A stretch of DNA of 54,978 nucleotides from an uncultured Planctomycetia bacterium (GCA_938003765.1 CALKYE010000248.1:1-54978); one strand, 5' to 3'. Counted from the stretch's first letter, positions 38,111 to 49,677 are shown. The notes: a model not told the origin generated them from the letters alone. Numbers and translations: made by a program.

Positions 38111-38354
38111 GCCCCGCCGCTCAAGAGCGTCGCGCCGAGAATTTCGAGCGGCGCTCACGCCCGCGCTCGAGCGCACCACGAGTCACCGCGATTGCGCAGA
38201 CACACACCCGCTCGCGTTCGCGTGTTCACGCGAGCCGCCGGTGGCAGTGAAACTCCTGTACTCCGTCGCGCAGTCGCGCGCGCGCCGCTGCGCCAGGGAG
38301 TAGATTGCGCCCTTCAGCGCACCTAGCTCCGCCGCACACCCAACCACGCTGTCC

Positions 38355-39380
<1,026 letters not shown>

Positions 39381-39430
39381 CCGCGCTCTCGTGGCGCTTC
39401 ACCCTCGCCGTCGCGCGCAAGGAGCCGTCC

Positions 39431-40342
39431 GTGGTCGACTCGCGATCCAAGAGCCTTGATCCCAAGGTCCTCGACCGACTCGAAGGGCTCGAGCTCGTCG
39501 CGCGGACCGTGGTCGAAGGCGTGCTTTCGGGCCGCCATCGCTCGCCGCTGCGCGGGAGCTCTGCGGAGTTCGCGCAGCACCGCCAGTACGTCGCCGGCGA
39601 CGAGCTGCGCCGACTCGACTGGAAGGTCTACGCGCGCAACGACCGCCTGGTGGTCAAGGAGATGTTCGAGGAGACGACGCTCTCCTGCCACCTGCTCGTC
39701 GACGCCAGCGAATCGATGTCGTTCGGTTCTCTCGGCTGGACGAAGTTCGACTACGCGCGCTGGTGCGCCGCGGCGCTCGCGCACCTCGTGATCGCCTCGC
39801 GCGACACGGCGGGCCTCGTGCTGTTCGATTCCGCCGAGCGCGTCAAGGTCCCGCCCGCGAGCGGAGCTCCGCAGGAGATGGCGATTCTCGGCGCGCTCGA
39901 ACAGGCCACCCCCACGGGCCCCACCGGCGTCGGCGCCGTGCTGAAGTGGCTCGGCGGACGTTTGCGACGGCGAGGCATCGTGGTCGTGTTCTCCGACTTC
40001 TTCGACGAGCTGGACGCGATCGCCGAAGGCCTGCGCGCGCTCACGCACGGCGGCCACGAGCCGATCGTGGTGCAGATCGTCGACCCGCTCGAGCTCACGC
40101 TCGAGATCGATCACCTCGCGCGCTTCGACGGGCTCGAAGCCACGGGACAGATCAAGCTCGACCCGCGCTCGATCCGAGCCGCGTACGTCGAGGAGATCAC
40201 GCGCCACAACCAGCAGCTCGCGCGCGCCGCGAGCACGATGGGCGTCGACTACCTGCGCCTGTCGACCTCGGACTCCCTCGAGGCCGCGCTCTCGAGCTAC
40301 CTCGCGCACCGCAGCGCGCGCACTCGCGGAGGTCGCGTGTGA
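39431..40342 (+). CDS. DUF58 protein with VWA-like domain
   Basis: A 303-residue cytosolic protein. The DUF58 core lies at about 47-81 (FAQHRQYVAGDELRRLDW onward) and is followed by a VWA-like fold with an intact MIDAS D91-x-S93-x-S95 (LLVDASESM) and later VFSDFFDE. GTG at 39431 is preceded by AAGGAG 6 nt away, one of the best ribosome sites in the window. DUF58 proteins are regular companions of MoxR ATPases. 50 bp after moxR. Confidence 0.93.
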   Translation: MVDSRSKSLDPKVLDRLEGLELVARTVVEGVLSGRHRSPLRGSSAEFAQHRQYVAGDELRRLDWKVYARNDRLVVKEMFEETTLSCHLLVDASESMSFGSLGWTKFDYARWCAAALAHLVIASRDTAGLVLFDSAERVKVPPASGAPQEMAILGALEQATPTGPTGVGAVLKWLGGRLRRRGIVVVFSDFFDELDAIAEGLRALTHGGHEPIVVQIVDPLELTLEIDHLARFDGLEATGQIKLDPRSIRAAYVEEITRHNQQLARAASTMGVDYLRLSTSDSLEAALSSYLAHRSARTRGGRV

Positions 40343-40428
40343 GCGTGCGACGAGAACTCTCGCTCGAACGCAACGCGCCGCGAAGCGTGTTCGCCCGCGT
40401 GTCCCAGGCCCAGCGAAGGAGCGCCTGA
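40339..40428 (+). CDS. Possible 29-residue mini-ORF
   Basis: A GTG overlaps the DUF58 stop (GTGA) and the frame of 30 codons ends directly at the GTG of the next gene (TGAGTG). It would encode a basic peptide rich in Arg and Ser. The perfect fit in an otherwise 86-bp gap is notable, but it may simply be a coupling spacer; no homology can be argued at this length. Confidence 0.2.
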   Translation: MSVRRELSLERNAPRSVFARVSQAQRRSA

Positions 40429-42630
40429 GTGTTCGACGGCTTCGTCAATCCCGGGCTGGTGGCAGGCGTCGCGCTCGCGAGCGTGCCGCTCATCATCCAC
40501 CTGCTCAACCGGCAGCGGCACCGCCCGATGCCCTGGGCCGCGATGCGCTTCGTGCTGGCGGCGCACCGGCGCACACGACGGCGCGCGAACCTCGAGAACC
40601 TGCTCCTGCTTCTGCTCCGCATGGCGGCCGTCGCGCTGTTCGCGCTCGCGATCGCGCGTCCGTTCATCGGCGAGCGCTCGCCGCTCGCGCAGTTGGCGCA
40701 GTCGCGCCGCGACATGGTGCTCGTGCTGGACCTCTCGGCCTCGACGGGCTATCGCGAGGGCGCGCGCAGCGTGCACGAGGCCATCGTCGATCGCGCGCGC
40801 GAGATCCTGCTCGAGCTCGACTCCGCGCGCGACGATCGCGTGCGACTGATCGCCGCGTCGTCCACCGCGCGGCTCTTGTCGTGGCGGCGTCCCGACGAAG
40901 CGCTGAGCATCGTCGCGAGCCTGACCGGTCCCGACGACGAGCCGCTCGACTTCGCCGCCGCGATCGGCGAGGTGGCGCGCCTCGCCGAAGAGGACGCTGC
41001 AGCGCAGGGAGCGTCGTCGCTCGAGATCGTGGCTCTCACCGATCTGCAGCGCGCGAACTTCGAACGGCCCGGCAGCGGCGGACCGAATCTGCGCGAGCAA
41101 CTCGACCGGCTCGCGGCCTTGGATCTCGAGGTGTGGATCGAGGACCTCGGCCCGCCCGAGCCCACTCCCGCCAACCTGTCGATCGTGTCGGTCTCGCCCG
41201 TGGGCGAGCTCTACACCGGCGCCGACGCGGAGTTCGCGGTGGACGTGCGCAACCACGGCCCGACCGCGCGCAACGGCGTGCGCGTCAACCTGACGCTCGA
41301 CGACGACCTGCGCCTGCCGTTCCGAACGCTCGACGTGCCGGCGCGCGGTTCGGCTCGCGCGCTGTTCACCACTCGCATCACGTCTCCCGGTCATCACCTG
41401 GCGAGCGCGCGCATCGAATCCGATCGCCTCAGCGTGGACGATGCGCGCGCGTTCGTTTTCACGGCGCCGCCGACCGTGCGCGTGCTGCTCGTCAACGGCG
41501 AGCCCGCCGGCGAGATCGATCGCGACGAGGTGGGCCTGTTGCAGTCCGTGCTCGAGCCCCTCGACGACGGCGCGGCGCCCGCGATCGCGCCGTTCGCCGT
41601 GCGCGTGGCCGCGCCGCATGAGTTGTCGAGCGGAGAGCTCAACCTGTCGGACTTCGACGTGGTGGTGCTCGCCAACGTGGACGCGCCCTCCGCCGCCACC
41701 GTGACCGAGCTCGAGCGTTGGACCGCCGCCGGCGGATCGCTCGTCCTGTGCGCCGGCAAGCGCGTGGAGCCGACGGCCTTCAACCTGCGTCTGCACCGCG
41801 CGGACGGCAGCGGCCTCGCTCCGGCCGAGTTGCTCTCGCGCACGTCGATCGCTCGACGCGACGGCTACTTCCGCGTGCGCGAGTTCGACGGAGCGCATCC
41901 CGCGCTCGCGTTCTTCGAGGACGAGCGCTGGCGCCCGCTGTTCACCGAAGCGCCGACCTACGAGTTCTTCCAGTCGCGACCGGACCCCAACACGCGCGTG
42001 CTCGCGAGCTTCGACGATCCCGCGCGCAGCGCACTGTTCGTCGAGAAGCGCTACGACCGCGGTCGGGTGTTCCTGTGGACCACGAGCATCGACCCCGAGT
42101 GGAGCCGCATCCCCGAGTCTCCGCGCACGTTCGTGCCGCTGGCGCACGAGTGGTTCCGCTACGCCGGGCGCGAGTCGCCGGCGCCGCGCAACGTCGACGT
42201 CGGCGCGCCGCTGTTCGTCGAGCTCACGAGCTTCCCGCGCCAACCCGCGCTCGTCAGTCCCGACGGCGCGCGCCGCGCGGTGTCGGTCGAGCCCCGTGTC
42301 GAAGGTCCGGGCCGCTGGAGTCTGGCGCTGCTCGACGCGAGTTCGCGCGCCGGCGCCTATCGCCTCGTGCTCGAAGGCGCGCCGTCGGAGTTGTTCGCCG
42401 TCGCGCTCGACGCGAGCGAGAGTGACCTCGACAGGCTGACTGCGGCCGAGGCGACCGGCTTCCACCGCGCTCTGAAGCTCTCGAACGCCGGTTCGCGCGA
42501 CTCCGAGGATCAGGTCGAGCCCACCGCTCAAGGCGAAGTCTGGCGCTTGCTCGCGTGGGTGTGCTTCGCCGTGCTGTGCGCTGAAACCCTGTGGGCCGCT
42601 TGGGTCGGCCGCAGTCGGAGGTTGGCATGA
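40429..42630 (+). CDS. BatA-type membrane protein with VWA domain
   Basis: A 733-residue inner-membrane protein. The N-terminus is the BatA/aerotolerance module: a helix (GLVAGVALASVPLIIHLLNR), then FVLAAHRRTRRRANLENLLLLLLRMAAVALFALAIARPF. A VWA domain follows with MIDAS D101-x-S103-x-S105 and LTDLQ. A CARDB-like strand-rich region lies near 225-330, then a Rossmann-like segment (VRVLLVNGEPAG onward, about 345-440), and a final membrane helix (LLAWVCFAVLCAETLWAAWV). GTG at 40429 has AAGGAG 7 nt before it. It probably exposes the CARDB-like and later domains to the periplasm. Confidence 0.88.
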   Translation: MFDGFVNPGLVAGVALASVPLIIHLLNRQRHRPMPWAAMRFVLAAHRRTRRRANLENLLLLLLRMAAVALFALAIARPFIGERSPLAQLAQSRRDMVLVLDLSASTGYREGARSVHEAIVDRAREILLELDSARDDRVRLIAASSTARLLSWRRPDEALSIVASLTGPDDEPLDFAAAIGEVARLAEEDAAAQGASSLEIVALTDLQRANFERPGSGGPNLREQLDRLAALDLEVWIEDLGPPEPTPANLSIVSVSPVGELYTGADAEFAVDVRNHGPTARNGVRVNLTLDDDLRLPFRTLDVPARGSARALFTTRITSPGHHLASARIESDRLSVDDARAFVFTAPPTVRVLLVNGEPAGEIDRDEVGLLQSVLEPLDDGAAPAIAPFAVRVAAPHELSSGELNLSDFDVVVLANVDAPSAATVTELERWTAAGGSLVLCAGKRVEPTAFNLRLHRADGSGLAPAELLSRTSIARRDGYFRVREFDGAHPALAFFEDERWRPLFTEAPTYEFFQSRPDPNTRVLASFDDPARSALFVEKRYDRGRVFLWTTSIDPEWSRIPESPRTFVPLAHEWFRYAGRESPAPRNVDVGAPLFVELTSFPRQPALVSPDGARRAVSVEPRVEGPGRWSLALLDASSRAGAYRLVLEGAPSELFAVALDASESDLDRLTAAEATGFHRALKLSNAGSRDSEDQVEPTAQGEVWRLLAWVCFAVLCAETLWAAWVGRSRRLA

Positions 42631-45020
42631 ACGCGGGCCTGTCCCCCACGCAGGTCGAGTCGAGCCTGCGCGAGAGCATGCAACTGCTCGACCTGCCCGA
42701 ACCGTGGGTGGTCGTCCTGGTGATCGCGCCGGCGCTGACTGCGCTCGTATGGCTGGGATACCGCGGCGAGAAGCTCGGCGCCGGCACGCGCATCCTGCTC
42801 TCGGTGCTGCGCGCGGCGGCGTTGACTCTGCTGCTGGCGGTGCTCGCGCGCCCGGTCAAGGTCACGCAGCGCGAGGAAGTGCAGGACGCGATCGCGCTGG
42901 TGTTGGTCGACGACTCCGCCAGCATGCAGCGCAAGGACGCGTACAGCGGCGACGACGCGCTGCGGCGAGCGCTCGCCGCTCTGGGCATCGAGGAACCGGC
43001 CAACACTTCGCGCGTGGCCATCGCGCAAGCGCTGCTCGAGCGCGAGCTCTTGCCCAAGCTCGAGCAAGGCGCGTACAGCACGAAGGTCTTCGCCTTCGCC
43101 TCCGAACTGACGCCGCAGCCGCCCGGCGCGAGCTTCAACGGACGCGGTTCGGCGACGCGACTGGGCGATGCGCTCCTGCAGGCGCTCTCCGCCCACCGCG
43201 GTCGTCACCTGACCGACGTGATCGTGCTCTCGGACGGACGGCAGAACGCGGGCGCTGCGTTGATCGACGCCGCGCGCGCAGCTTCTGCGGCGGGCGTCGA
43301 GGTGCACACCGTCGTCCTGGGCGACACGCGCCCGGAGCGGAACGTCTCGCTCGAGCTCGTCGAGGCGCCGAGCAGCGCTCTCGAAGGCGACGAGATCGCG
43401 ATCACGGTGCGCGTCGTCGCGCGCGGACTCGAACGGGGACAGCGCAGCGAAGTGCGCTTGGAGGAGTTCGACCCGGAGGATCCCAGCGGTCGCAGCCTGC
43501 GCGTCGCGGCGACGGCCGAGATCGAGCTCAGCGAAAGCGGCGAGCGCACCACGCTCGTCGCGCGCGCCGGTCCGGCCGATCGCAAGACGCAGGAGCGACG
43601 CTTCCGCATCGAAGTCCCGCCCGCGCGCGGCGAGACGACGGTCGACGACAACGTGCTCAACGTCGGCGTGCACGTCAGCCCGCAGAAGGTGCGCGTGCTG
43701 TACGTCGAGGGTTATCCGCGCTGGGAGTACCGCCGCCTCGCGCTCGACATGCTCAAGCGCGCCGACGAGAACATTCAGTTCCAGGCCTTCCTGCTCTCGG
43801 CCAACCCCGACTTCCGGCACGAGTCGTCGGCGGACATGGAGTCGCTCGCGCGCGTGCCGACCGATCGCCGTGAGTTGCTCGACAACTACGACGTCGTGAT
43901 CCTCGGCGACGTCAACCCGTTCGCGGTCGCGCCCGATCCGAGCCAGGGCGAGGAGTTCATGAAGGCGCTGGTGGAGTTCGTCGAACGCGGCGGCGGGCTG
44001 TGCGCCATCGCGGGCGAGTACGACCTGCCGCGCGCGTACGTCGGAACTCCGCTCGAGACCTTGTTGCCCGTGCTGTTCGACGAGGCCGAGTTGCGCAGCG
44101 GCCCCGCCGACACGACGCGCCGCTATCGGCCGCGCCTCGAGGATCCGGAGCACCCGCACGAGATCGTCCGCCTGCATCCCGACCTCGCGGTGAATCGCGA
44201 GCTGTGGGAGGAGGAGAACGGTCTGTGGGGCATGCACTGGTTCTCGCCCGTCAGCCGCGCCAAGCCGGGCGCGCAAGTGCTGCTCCGCCATCCGCGCGAG
44301 TCGAACGGCTACGGCGCCTACCCGCTGGCCGTGGCGGGCTACTACCCGGCCGGCCGGACGCTGTTCCTGGCCTTCGACGAGACCTGGACCTTCCGGTACC
44401 ACTGGGGCCCGCGCTACCACGAGCGCTTCTGGCGCAACGCGATCCGCTGGCTCGCGCTCGGACGGCTGCGCAGCGGTGACCGTCGCTACCGACTGGAGGT
44501 CGCGCGTTCGAGCTACGACCTCGGCGCCCGGGCGCCGATCGAGGCGCGCGTGCTGGACGAGGACTACCGCCCCAGCGAGGCGCAGACGCAGGAAGTGCGT
44601 TGGAGCGCGCCCGATGGCCAGCCGCAGACGCTGGTGCTCAGCGCGGTGGAAGGGCGCCCCGGCGTGTTCCGCGGCGCGCTGGACCCCGATCGAACCGGCG
44701 TGTGGCGCGTGTGGATCGAGAAGGACTCCGAGCGCATCTCGAGCGCGGAGTTCGAGGTCGTCATCCCCAGCCTCGAGAGCGCGGACCCCACCCCCGACCC
44801 CGCTGCGCTGGCGGAACTCGCGGCGCTGACGTCTGGGCTGGCGCTCGATCCGGCCCGCATCGGCGAGCTGTGGCGCGCGGAATTGGCAGGCGGCGAGGAA
44901 AGGCGCGATCCCATCTCGGCTCGTCTGGACGATATTTGGGACCACTGGGGGGCCCTGCTGGCGGTGTTGGCGGTGCTGAGCGCCGAATGGATCCTCCGCA
45001 AGCGCCACCAACTGGTCTGA
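42627..45020 (+). CDS. Membrane-anchored VWA / glutamine-amidotransferase-like protein
   Basis: A 797-residue protein. Two N-terminal membrane helices (WVVVLVIAPALTALVWLGY; ILLSVLRAAALTLLLAVLA), a VWA domain with intact MIDAS (D95-x-S97-x-S99, and LSDGRQN), strand-rich repeats, then a class I amidotransferase-like fold (RVLYVEGYPRWEYRRLALDM, NYDVVILGDVNPF, VEFVERGGGLCAIAG) lacking an evident catalytic Cys-His pair, and a C-terminal membrane helix (WGALLAVLAVLSAEWILRK). Its ATG overlaps the previous stop (ATGA), so the two are coupled and probably interact. Similar genes follow BatA in other planctomycetes, from memory. Confidence 0.86.
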   Translation: MNAGLSPTQVESSLRESMQLLDLPEPWVVVLVIAPALTALVWLGYRGEKLGAGTRILLSVLRAAALTLLLAVLARPVKVTQREEVQDAIALVLVDDSASMQRKDAYSGDDALRRALAALGIEEPANTSRVAIAQALLERELLPKLEQGAYSTKVFAFASELTPQPPGASFNGRGSATRLGDALLQALSAHRGRHLTDVIVLSDGRQNAGAALIDAARAASAAGVEVHTVVLGDTRPERNVSLELVEAPSSALEGDEIAITVRVVARGLERGQRSEVRLEEFDPEDPSGRSLRVAATAEIELSESGERTTLVARAGPADRKTQERRFRIEVPPARGETTVDDNVLNVGVHVSPQKVRVLYVEGYPRWEYRRLALDMLKRADENIQFQAFLLSANPDFRHESSADMESLARVPTDRRELLDNYDVVILGDVNPFAVAPDPSQGEEFMKALVEFVERGGGLCAIAGEYDLPRAYVGTPLETLLPVLFDEAELRSGPADTTRRYRPRLEDPEHPHEIVRLHPDLAVNRELWEEENGLWGMHWFSPVSRAKPGAQVLLRHPRESNGYGAYPLAVAGYYPAGRTLFLAFDETWTFRYHWGPRYHERFWRNAIRWLALGRLRSGDRRYRLEVARSSYDLGARAPIEARVLDEDYRPSEAQTQEVRWSAPDGQPQTLVLSAVEGRPGVFRGALDPDRTGVWRVWIEKDSERISSAEFEVVIPSLESADPTPDPAALAELAALTSGLALDPARIGELWRAELAGGEERRDPISARLDDIWDHWGALLAVLAVLSAEWILRKRHQLV

Positions 45021-45062
45021 CCCGTCGCCGTCCGTGAACCAACCTCGATAGCACGTCCGCCC

Positions 45063-48000
45063 ATGGCCCCGACCTTCCGCGAGCCCGATCCGCTGCCCCG
45101 CGAGGCGCGCCGAGCGTGCTCGAGTGGTCGGCTGACTCGCGCGTCGAGTTGGTCCCGTGCGACGAATCCGGAAGCAGCGCGTTCGCAAGCGGCCCTGCGC
45201 GCCGTGCTCGCGCTCGCGCTGTCCGGGCTGGCGACGGCCGAGCCCGCGCTGCGCCAGTCGGACGCCGCAGACGACGAGAACGAGCGCCCCCGGGGCTTCG
45301 CCATTCCGCTGACCCGCGAGGCCGGTGACCTGGCGCGCAAAGCTCTCGGCCACATCGAAGCGCGCCGCGATGGCGAGGCGCTGCAGGTGCTGCAGACGTT
45401 GATCGAGCAGCACGCGGGCGAAGTGATCCGCGACCCTTCGGCGACGCCCGACGCGTCCACTTCGGTGTTCGTCGGCGCCGGCGACTGGGCGCGCCGCAAG
45501 CTCGAGGGCTTGCCGTTGAGCGCGCGCGAAGCCTACCAGGCACGCCACGCGCTCCAGGCCGAACGCGAGCTCGCCCACGCGCTCAACGCCCGCGACGCGG
45601 GACTGCTGGCGCAGGTGGCGCGCCGCTTCTCTTCGACGCCGGCCGCGCAAGTGGCCTGGCGAGCGCTGGGCGACGTGGAAGCCGAACGCGGCGACCTGCT
45701 GGCCGCGGAACAAGCGTGGCGACGCGCCGCGCAATTGGAGCTGGCCGAGTCATCGGCCTCCGCTTCGTCCGAGGCCTCCGCTGAACGCGGATCGACCGCG
45801 ACGCCCACCTCCATTCGACGCGAGCAGTTCAAGTCACTGCGCGAAGCCGACGGATCGAGCGCGCACGTCACAGCTCCCGGCGCCGACGCCGCGACGTGGG
45901 TCGCGCCGCTGGCTCCGGAGATCTCCGGCGGTCCGTTCGCGCGCGGCGACACCTATTCGCTCCACGCGTGCGTGAGCGACGACCTCGTGTTCGTGAGCGA
46001 CACCCTGCGCGTGTGGGCCTTCGACGCCTGGAGCGGCGAACGACGCTGGGTCAGCGCCGAGGCGCCCGAGTGGCGCGGAGTCGACCGCGGCGAAGTGCAA
46101 CCCGGAGGCGAGCGCGCGCTGCGCCGCGACGACTTCTTCGAGCCCGTCGACACCGCGCAGATCGCGGTGCGCCCAGCGGCGCAGGGCGGCGTGGTGGTCG
46201 CCGCGATCCAGACGCCTTTCTCCCACGTCGGCAACCGCAACTACCAGCAGTTCCGCATCACCTCCGTGATGCCCGAGCGGCGCCTGGCGGCCTTCGATGC
46301 GCGCAACGGCGCGCTGCTGTGGGACCACTTCCCGCCCCCGCTGTGGGACGGCGAATCGGGCCCGTTCGAGCAGCGCATGAGCGTGGGCGCGTCGCCCGTC
46401 GTCGCGGGATCGCGCGTCGTCGTCGGCGCGCATCGCATGCGCGGCCGCGTCGACTTCCACGTGGCCTGCTACGAGCTCGAGTCAGGCGCGCTCCTGTGGT
46501 CGAGCCCGCTGGTCTCCGGACAGGTCGAGCTCAACATGTTCGGCCGGCCGCAGCGCGAGTACACCGCGGCGCCGGTGCTCGTCGACGGCGCGCGCGTGTT
46601 CGTCGCGACGCAGATGGGCGCGGTCGCAGCACTCGATCTGTTCACGGGCGACGTGCTGTGGGAGGCGCTCTACGAGCAGGTGCCGATCCCCAAGGCCGAG
46701 CACTGGCGCACCGAGATGCGCCGGCAGTTCTTCGCCTCGACCGCTCCGCATCTGGCGGGCGGGGTCCTGATCGTCGCCCCCGCGGACGGTCGCTCGCTGC
46801 TCGCGCTCGATCCGACCACCGGCGAGACGCTCTGGAAGCGCAACCACGAGTTCTTCACGCGCGACAGTCAAGTCGTCACGTTGCTCGAGGCCACCGAGGA
46901 CGCGCTGTGGCTGAGCACCGACCGTGTCCTCGTCTCGCGCGCAGCGCGCGGCATGCGCCAGGGGCCGACCACTCTCGACTTCAGCGCCGAGGTCTTCGAC
47001 ACACTGCCCCGCCCCCGCGCACGAGTCGGCGCGAGCGGCATCACGGTCCCGAGCGGCTCTCGACGGATCACGTTGGATCGCCAGCGGCTGCTCGAGGACC
47101 GTCGGGCCAGCGCGGATTGGGCGACGGGCCAGTTGGCCGGCAACGTCGAACTCGCCGAGGGCGCGGCGTACTTCGTGTCCGACTCGCGCGTCAGCGCCGC
47201 CATCGACTGGCGCGCCGTCTCCGAGCGCTTCGCCCGCGAGTGCGCGGCGGCGCCCGACGATCCTCGTCCGCACCTGGGCTGGGCCGCGATCGTCGCCCGA
47301 CGCGGAGTCGCCGAGCTGTCGGACGGCCAGCCCGGCTCCGCAGCGCGCTTGCTCGCTGAGTCCGCAGCCATGCTCGAGCGCTGGCTGGGCTCGTCGGACA
47401 ACACCGTGCGCGCCCAGGCCCGCGATCGCTACGTCGCCGTCGCGCTGAGTTGCGCCGAAGCGCACACGCGGAGCGCGGCCCTGCGACCGGCGTTGGAGTG
47501 GACCGAGCGCGCCCTCGCACGCACCGAGCGCGGCCCGGATGAAACGTCAGCGCTGCTGCGCAAGGGCGAGTTGCTGGCGGCGCTGAAGGACCAGGTCGCC
47601 CGCGCGGCGGTGTTGGATGCGCTGCAGGAACGCCACGGCGGCGAACTGCTCCCCTCCGACTGGTACGAGCGCGAGGATTCGCAGCGCTACTCCGACGTCG
47701 GAGTTCGACCGGGCGATCGCGGCTTGAGCGTCGCCGCCTACGTGGCGCTCGAGCGCGCGCTGCTCGCGCGAGCCACGCGCGACGCCTCCGCCGAGTTCGC
47801 GCAACTGCACGCGCTACTGGAGCACTTCGGCAACATGCGCCTCCCGGTGGATCCGCAGCGCCCTCAAGCGCCGAACCTCACCGTGAGCGCGCGCATCGGC
47901 GCGCTGCTGGCAGAAGGTCGACGCGAGGAATACGAGCCCTACGAACGCGCCGCAGCCGAGTGGCTCGAACGCGCCAGCGCGGCGAACGACCTCGAGCAGT

Positions 48001-49673
48001 TCGAGTTGCTCGCGCGCCGCTTCCCGCACTCGCGCGCGGCGAATCTGGCCGAGCGTTCACGCCGCGAAGCCGCTCTGCAGGGCGGCGATCTGCGCGAAGT
48101 CCTCTCCTCGTGCGTCCGCGCGACGCCGCACGACTGGGATCTGGCGACGGCCAGCGAGGACCAGCTCCACGCGCAGTGGGTGCTCCGCGCCGCTATGAGC
48201 GACGCGGGCAATCACGAGTTCGCCGAAGGCTTGCTGCGGCGTCTCGAGCGCGACCACGGCGCGCTCGTGTCGCCGCTTCCGCGCGACGATCAGCGGACGC
48301 TGTCGCAGTTGCGCGAGGACTCCGCGCGCCGTCTCAGCACGCCTCCGGCGCCGGCGCGGCGCCTCGCGCCGAGCACGACGCCGATGCGTCCCTCGTCCGG
48401 TTCGTTCCTGCTGCTGGGTGAAACCGCCGTCGACGATGCCGAGGGCGGCCAGGTCTGGGCGCAGCTTCTGTGCCGCCGCGATCGCAACGTCGACATCGTG
48501 TCGGCCTGGAGCGAGCGCAGCGACGAACGTCCGCTGTGGGCGGTGCAGACGCCGCAGGGCGCGGCTTTCCCCGGCTGGCGCGCGCAGTTCGCCAGCGGCA
48601 CGGCGATCCTCGGCAACCGCAACTCGCTCACCGCGCTCGACGACCGCAGCGGTCAGACGCGCTGGCGCTGGTCCAGCAGCGGCGCGCGCATCGACTCGTT
48701 CCACGCGCGCAGCGGAGTGGTGCTGGTGGCGACGAGTTCGTCCGAGGGCAGCGCGCTGCTCGCGCTCGACGCGCGCTCGGGACTGGAAGTGTGGACGCGG
48801 CCGACTCGCGCCGAATCGTGGAGTCGGCCAGTGCTGGGCGATCAGCAGGTCGTGGTCTTGCCCAGCGACTTCGCGCAGACGCCGGCGGATGTGCTCGACC
48901 TGTTCACCGGGGCGCGGCTGGGCGGCATCCAACTGCTCGCGCACGTCGGACTGAGCGACGTCGAAGGCGCCTGGATCGAGCAGGAGCGGCTGATCCTGCC
49001 GTCGTTCCCCAAGTCGAGCGCGCCCGTCGAGCAGGACTGCGTGAGCGCCTACGACCTGCGCACGGGCCGCCGCGCGTGGCGCGTGGTCGCCGATGCGCAG
49101 CACGAGTTCGATTCGATCCTGCGCGCCAACGGCCGCACGTACCTGGTGCTCTTGCCGCGGGCCGACGCGCCGCGCAGCAGCGGCATCGTGCAAGACCTCG
49201 ATCTCAAGATCGGCGCGGTCGGCCGCATCAACGGCGCCACCTGGGGCCCGCACGACGTGCTGATCGGCATCGGCCGTCGGCGCGTGGTCGAGTCGGACCA
49301 CCCCTACCTGTTCGTGCGCAGCGCGACGTCCGACGGCGAAGCGACGCGCGTGCGCGCCTTCCACCTGCCGTTCGGCGAACGCTGGTCGGTGCAGTTGGAC
49401 ATCTCGCCCAGCCAGCTCAACGCGGCAGGAGCGATGCCGATGCCGCTCGTCGCCGAAGGCTCGATCGCCATAGCCTATACGCATACGCCGCGGGCCAAGG
49501 CGCAGCGCGCGCCGGCCAACACCGACTTGATCCTCGTGGATCGCGAGAGCGGGCTCGTGCGCGAACGCAGCGCGCTGCCGGCCGAACTCGGTCCGGCGGA
49601 CAAGCTCGACTTCGCGCTGCTCGGCGACGTGTTGTGGATCAGCGGACCGAACCAGATGCTCGTGCGGAGGTAG
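45063..49673 (+). CDS. Large secreted PQQ-like beta-propeller / TPR protein
   Basis: A 1536-residue protein. The signal peptide core (ALRAVLALALSGLATA) comes only after about 45 basic residues, so the true start may differ; no better start codon is seen. Residues 85-230 are helical and repeat-like, about 255-690 form a first propeller (YSLHACVSDDLVFVSDTLRVW, AALDLFTGDVLWEALY, LLALDPTTGETLWKRN), about 700-1080 are helical TPR-like, and about 1110-1536 a second propeller (LTALDDRSGQTRWRW, LLALDARSGLEVW). Probably a periplasmic scaffold of the MoxR-operon complex. 42 bp after the preceding gene. Confidence 0.82.
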   Translation: MAPTFREPDPLPREARRACSSGRLTRASSWSRATNPEAARSQAALRAVLALALSGLATAEPALRQSDAADDENERPRGFAIPLTREAGDLARKALGHIEARRDGEALQVLQTLIEQHAGEVIRDPSATPDASTSVFVGAGDWARRKLEGLPLSAREAYQARHALQAERELAHALNARDAGLLAQVARRFSSTPAAQVAWRALGDVEAERGDLLAAEQAWRRAAQLELAESSASASSEASAERGSTATPTSIRREQFKSLREADGSSAHVTAPGADAATWVAPLAPEISGGPFARGDTYSLHACVSDDLVFVSDTLRVWAFDAWSGERRWVSAEAPEWRGVDRGEVQPGGERALRRDDFFEPVDTAQIAVRPAAQGGVVVAAIQTPFSHVGNRNYQQFRITSVMPERRLAAFDARNGALLWDHFPPPLWDGESGPFEQRMSVGASPVVAGSRVVVGAHRMRGRVDFHVACYELESGALLWSSPLVSGQVELNMFGRPQREYTAAPVLVDGARVFVATQMGAVAALDLFTGDVLWEALYEQVPIPKAEHWRTEMRRQFFASTAPHLAGGVLIVAPADGRSLLALDPTTGETLWKRNHEFFTRDSQVVTLLEATEDALWLSTDRVLVSRAARGMRQGPTTLDFSAEVFDTLPRPRARVGASGITVPSGSRRITLDRQRLLEDRRASADWATGQLAGNVELAEGAAYFVSDSRVSAAIDWRAVSERFARECAAAPDDPRPHLGWAAIVARRGVAELSDGQPGSAARLLAESAAMLERWLGSSDNTVRAQARDRYVAVALSCAEAHTRSAALRPALEWTERALARTERGPDETSALLRKGELLAALKDQVARAAVLDALQERHGGELLPSDWYEREDSQRYSDVGVRPGDRGLSVAAYVALERALLARATRDASAEFAQLHALLEHFGNMRLPVDPQRPQAPNLTVSARIGALLAEGRREEYEPYERAAAEWLERASAANDLEQFELLARRFPHSRAANLAERSRREAALQGGDLREVLSSCVRATPHDWDLATASEDQLHAQWVLRAAMSDAGNHEFAEGLLRRLERDHGALVSPLPRDDQRTLSQLREDSARRLSTPPAPARRLAPSTTPMRPSSGSFLLLGETAVDDAEGGQVWAQLLCRRDRNVDIVSAWSERSDERPLWAVQTPQGAAFPGWRAQFASGTAILGNRNSLTALDDRSGQTRWRWSSSGARIDSFHARSGVVLVATSSSEGSALLALDARSGLEVWTRPTRAESWSRPVLGDQQVVVLPSDFAQTPADVLDLFTGARLGGIQLLAHVGLSDVEGAWIEQERLILPSFPKSSAPVEQDCVSAYDLRTGRRAWRVVADAQHEFDSILRANGRTYLVLLPRADAPRSSGIVQDLDLKIGAVGRINGATWGPHDVLIGIGRRRVVESDHPYLFVRSATSDGEATRVRAFHLPFGERWSVQLDISPSQLNAAGAMPMPLVAEGSIAIAYTHTPRAKAQRAPANTDLILVDRESGLVRERSALPAELGPADKLDFALLGDVLWISGPNQMLVRR

Positions 49674-49677
49674 CGAC

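Noticed and set aside
42528..45734. A 1068-codon minus-strand frame
   Set aside because: Antisense to the VWA/amidotransferase-like gene and the start of the propeller gene; arginine-rich shadow with no motif.
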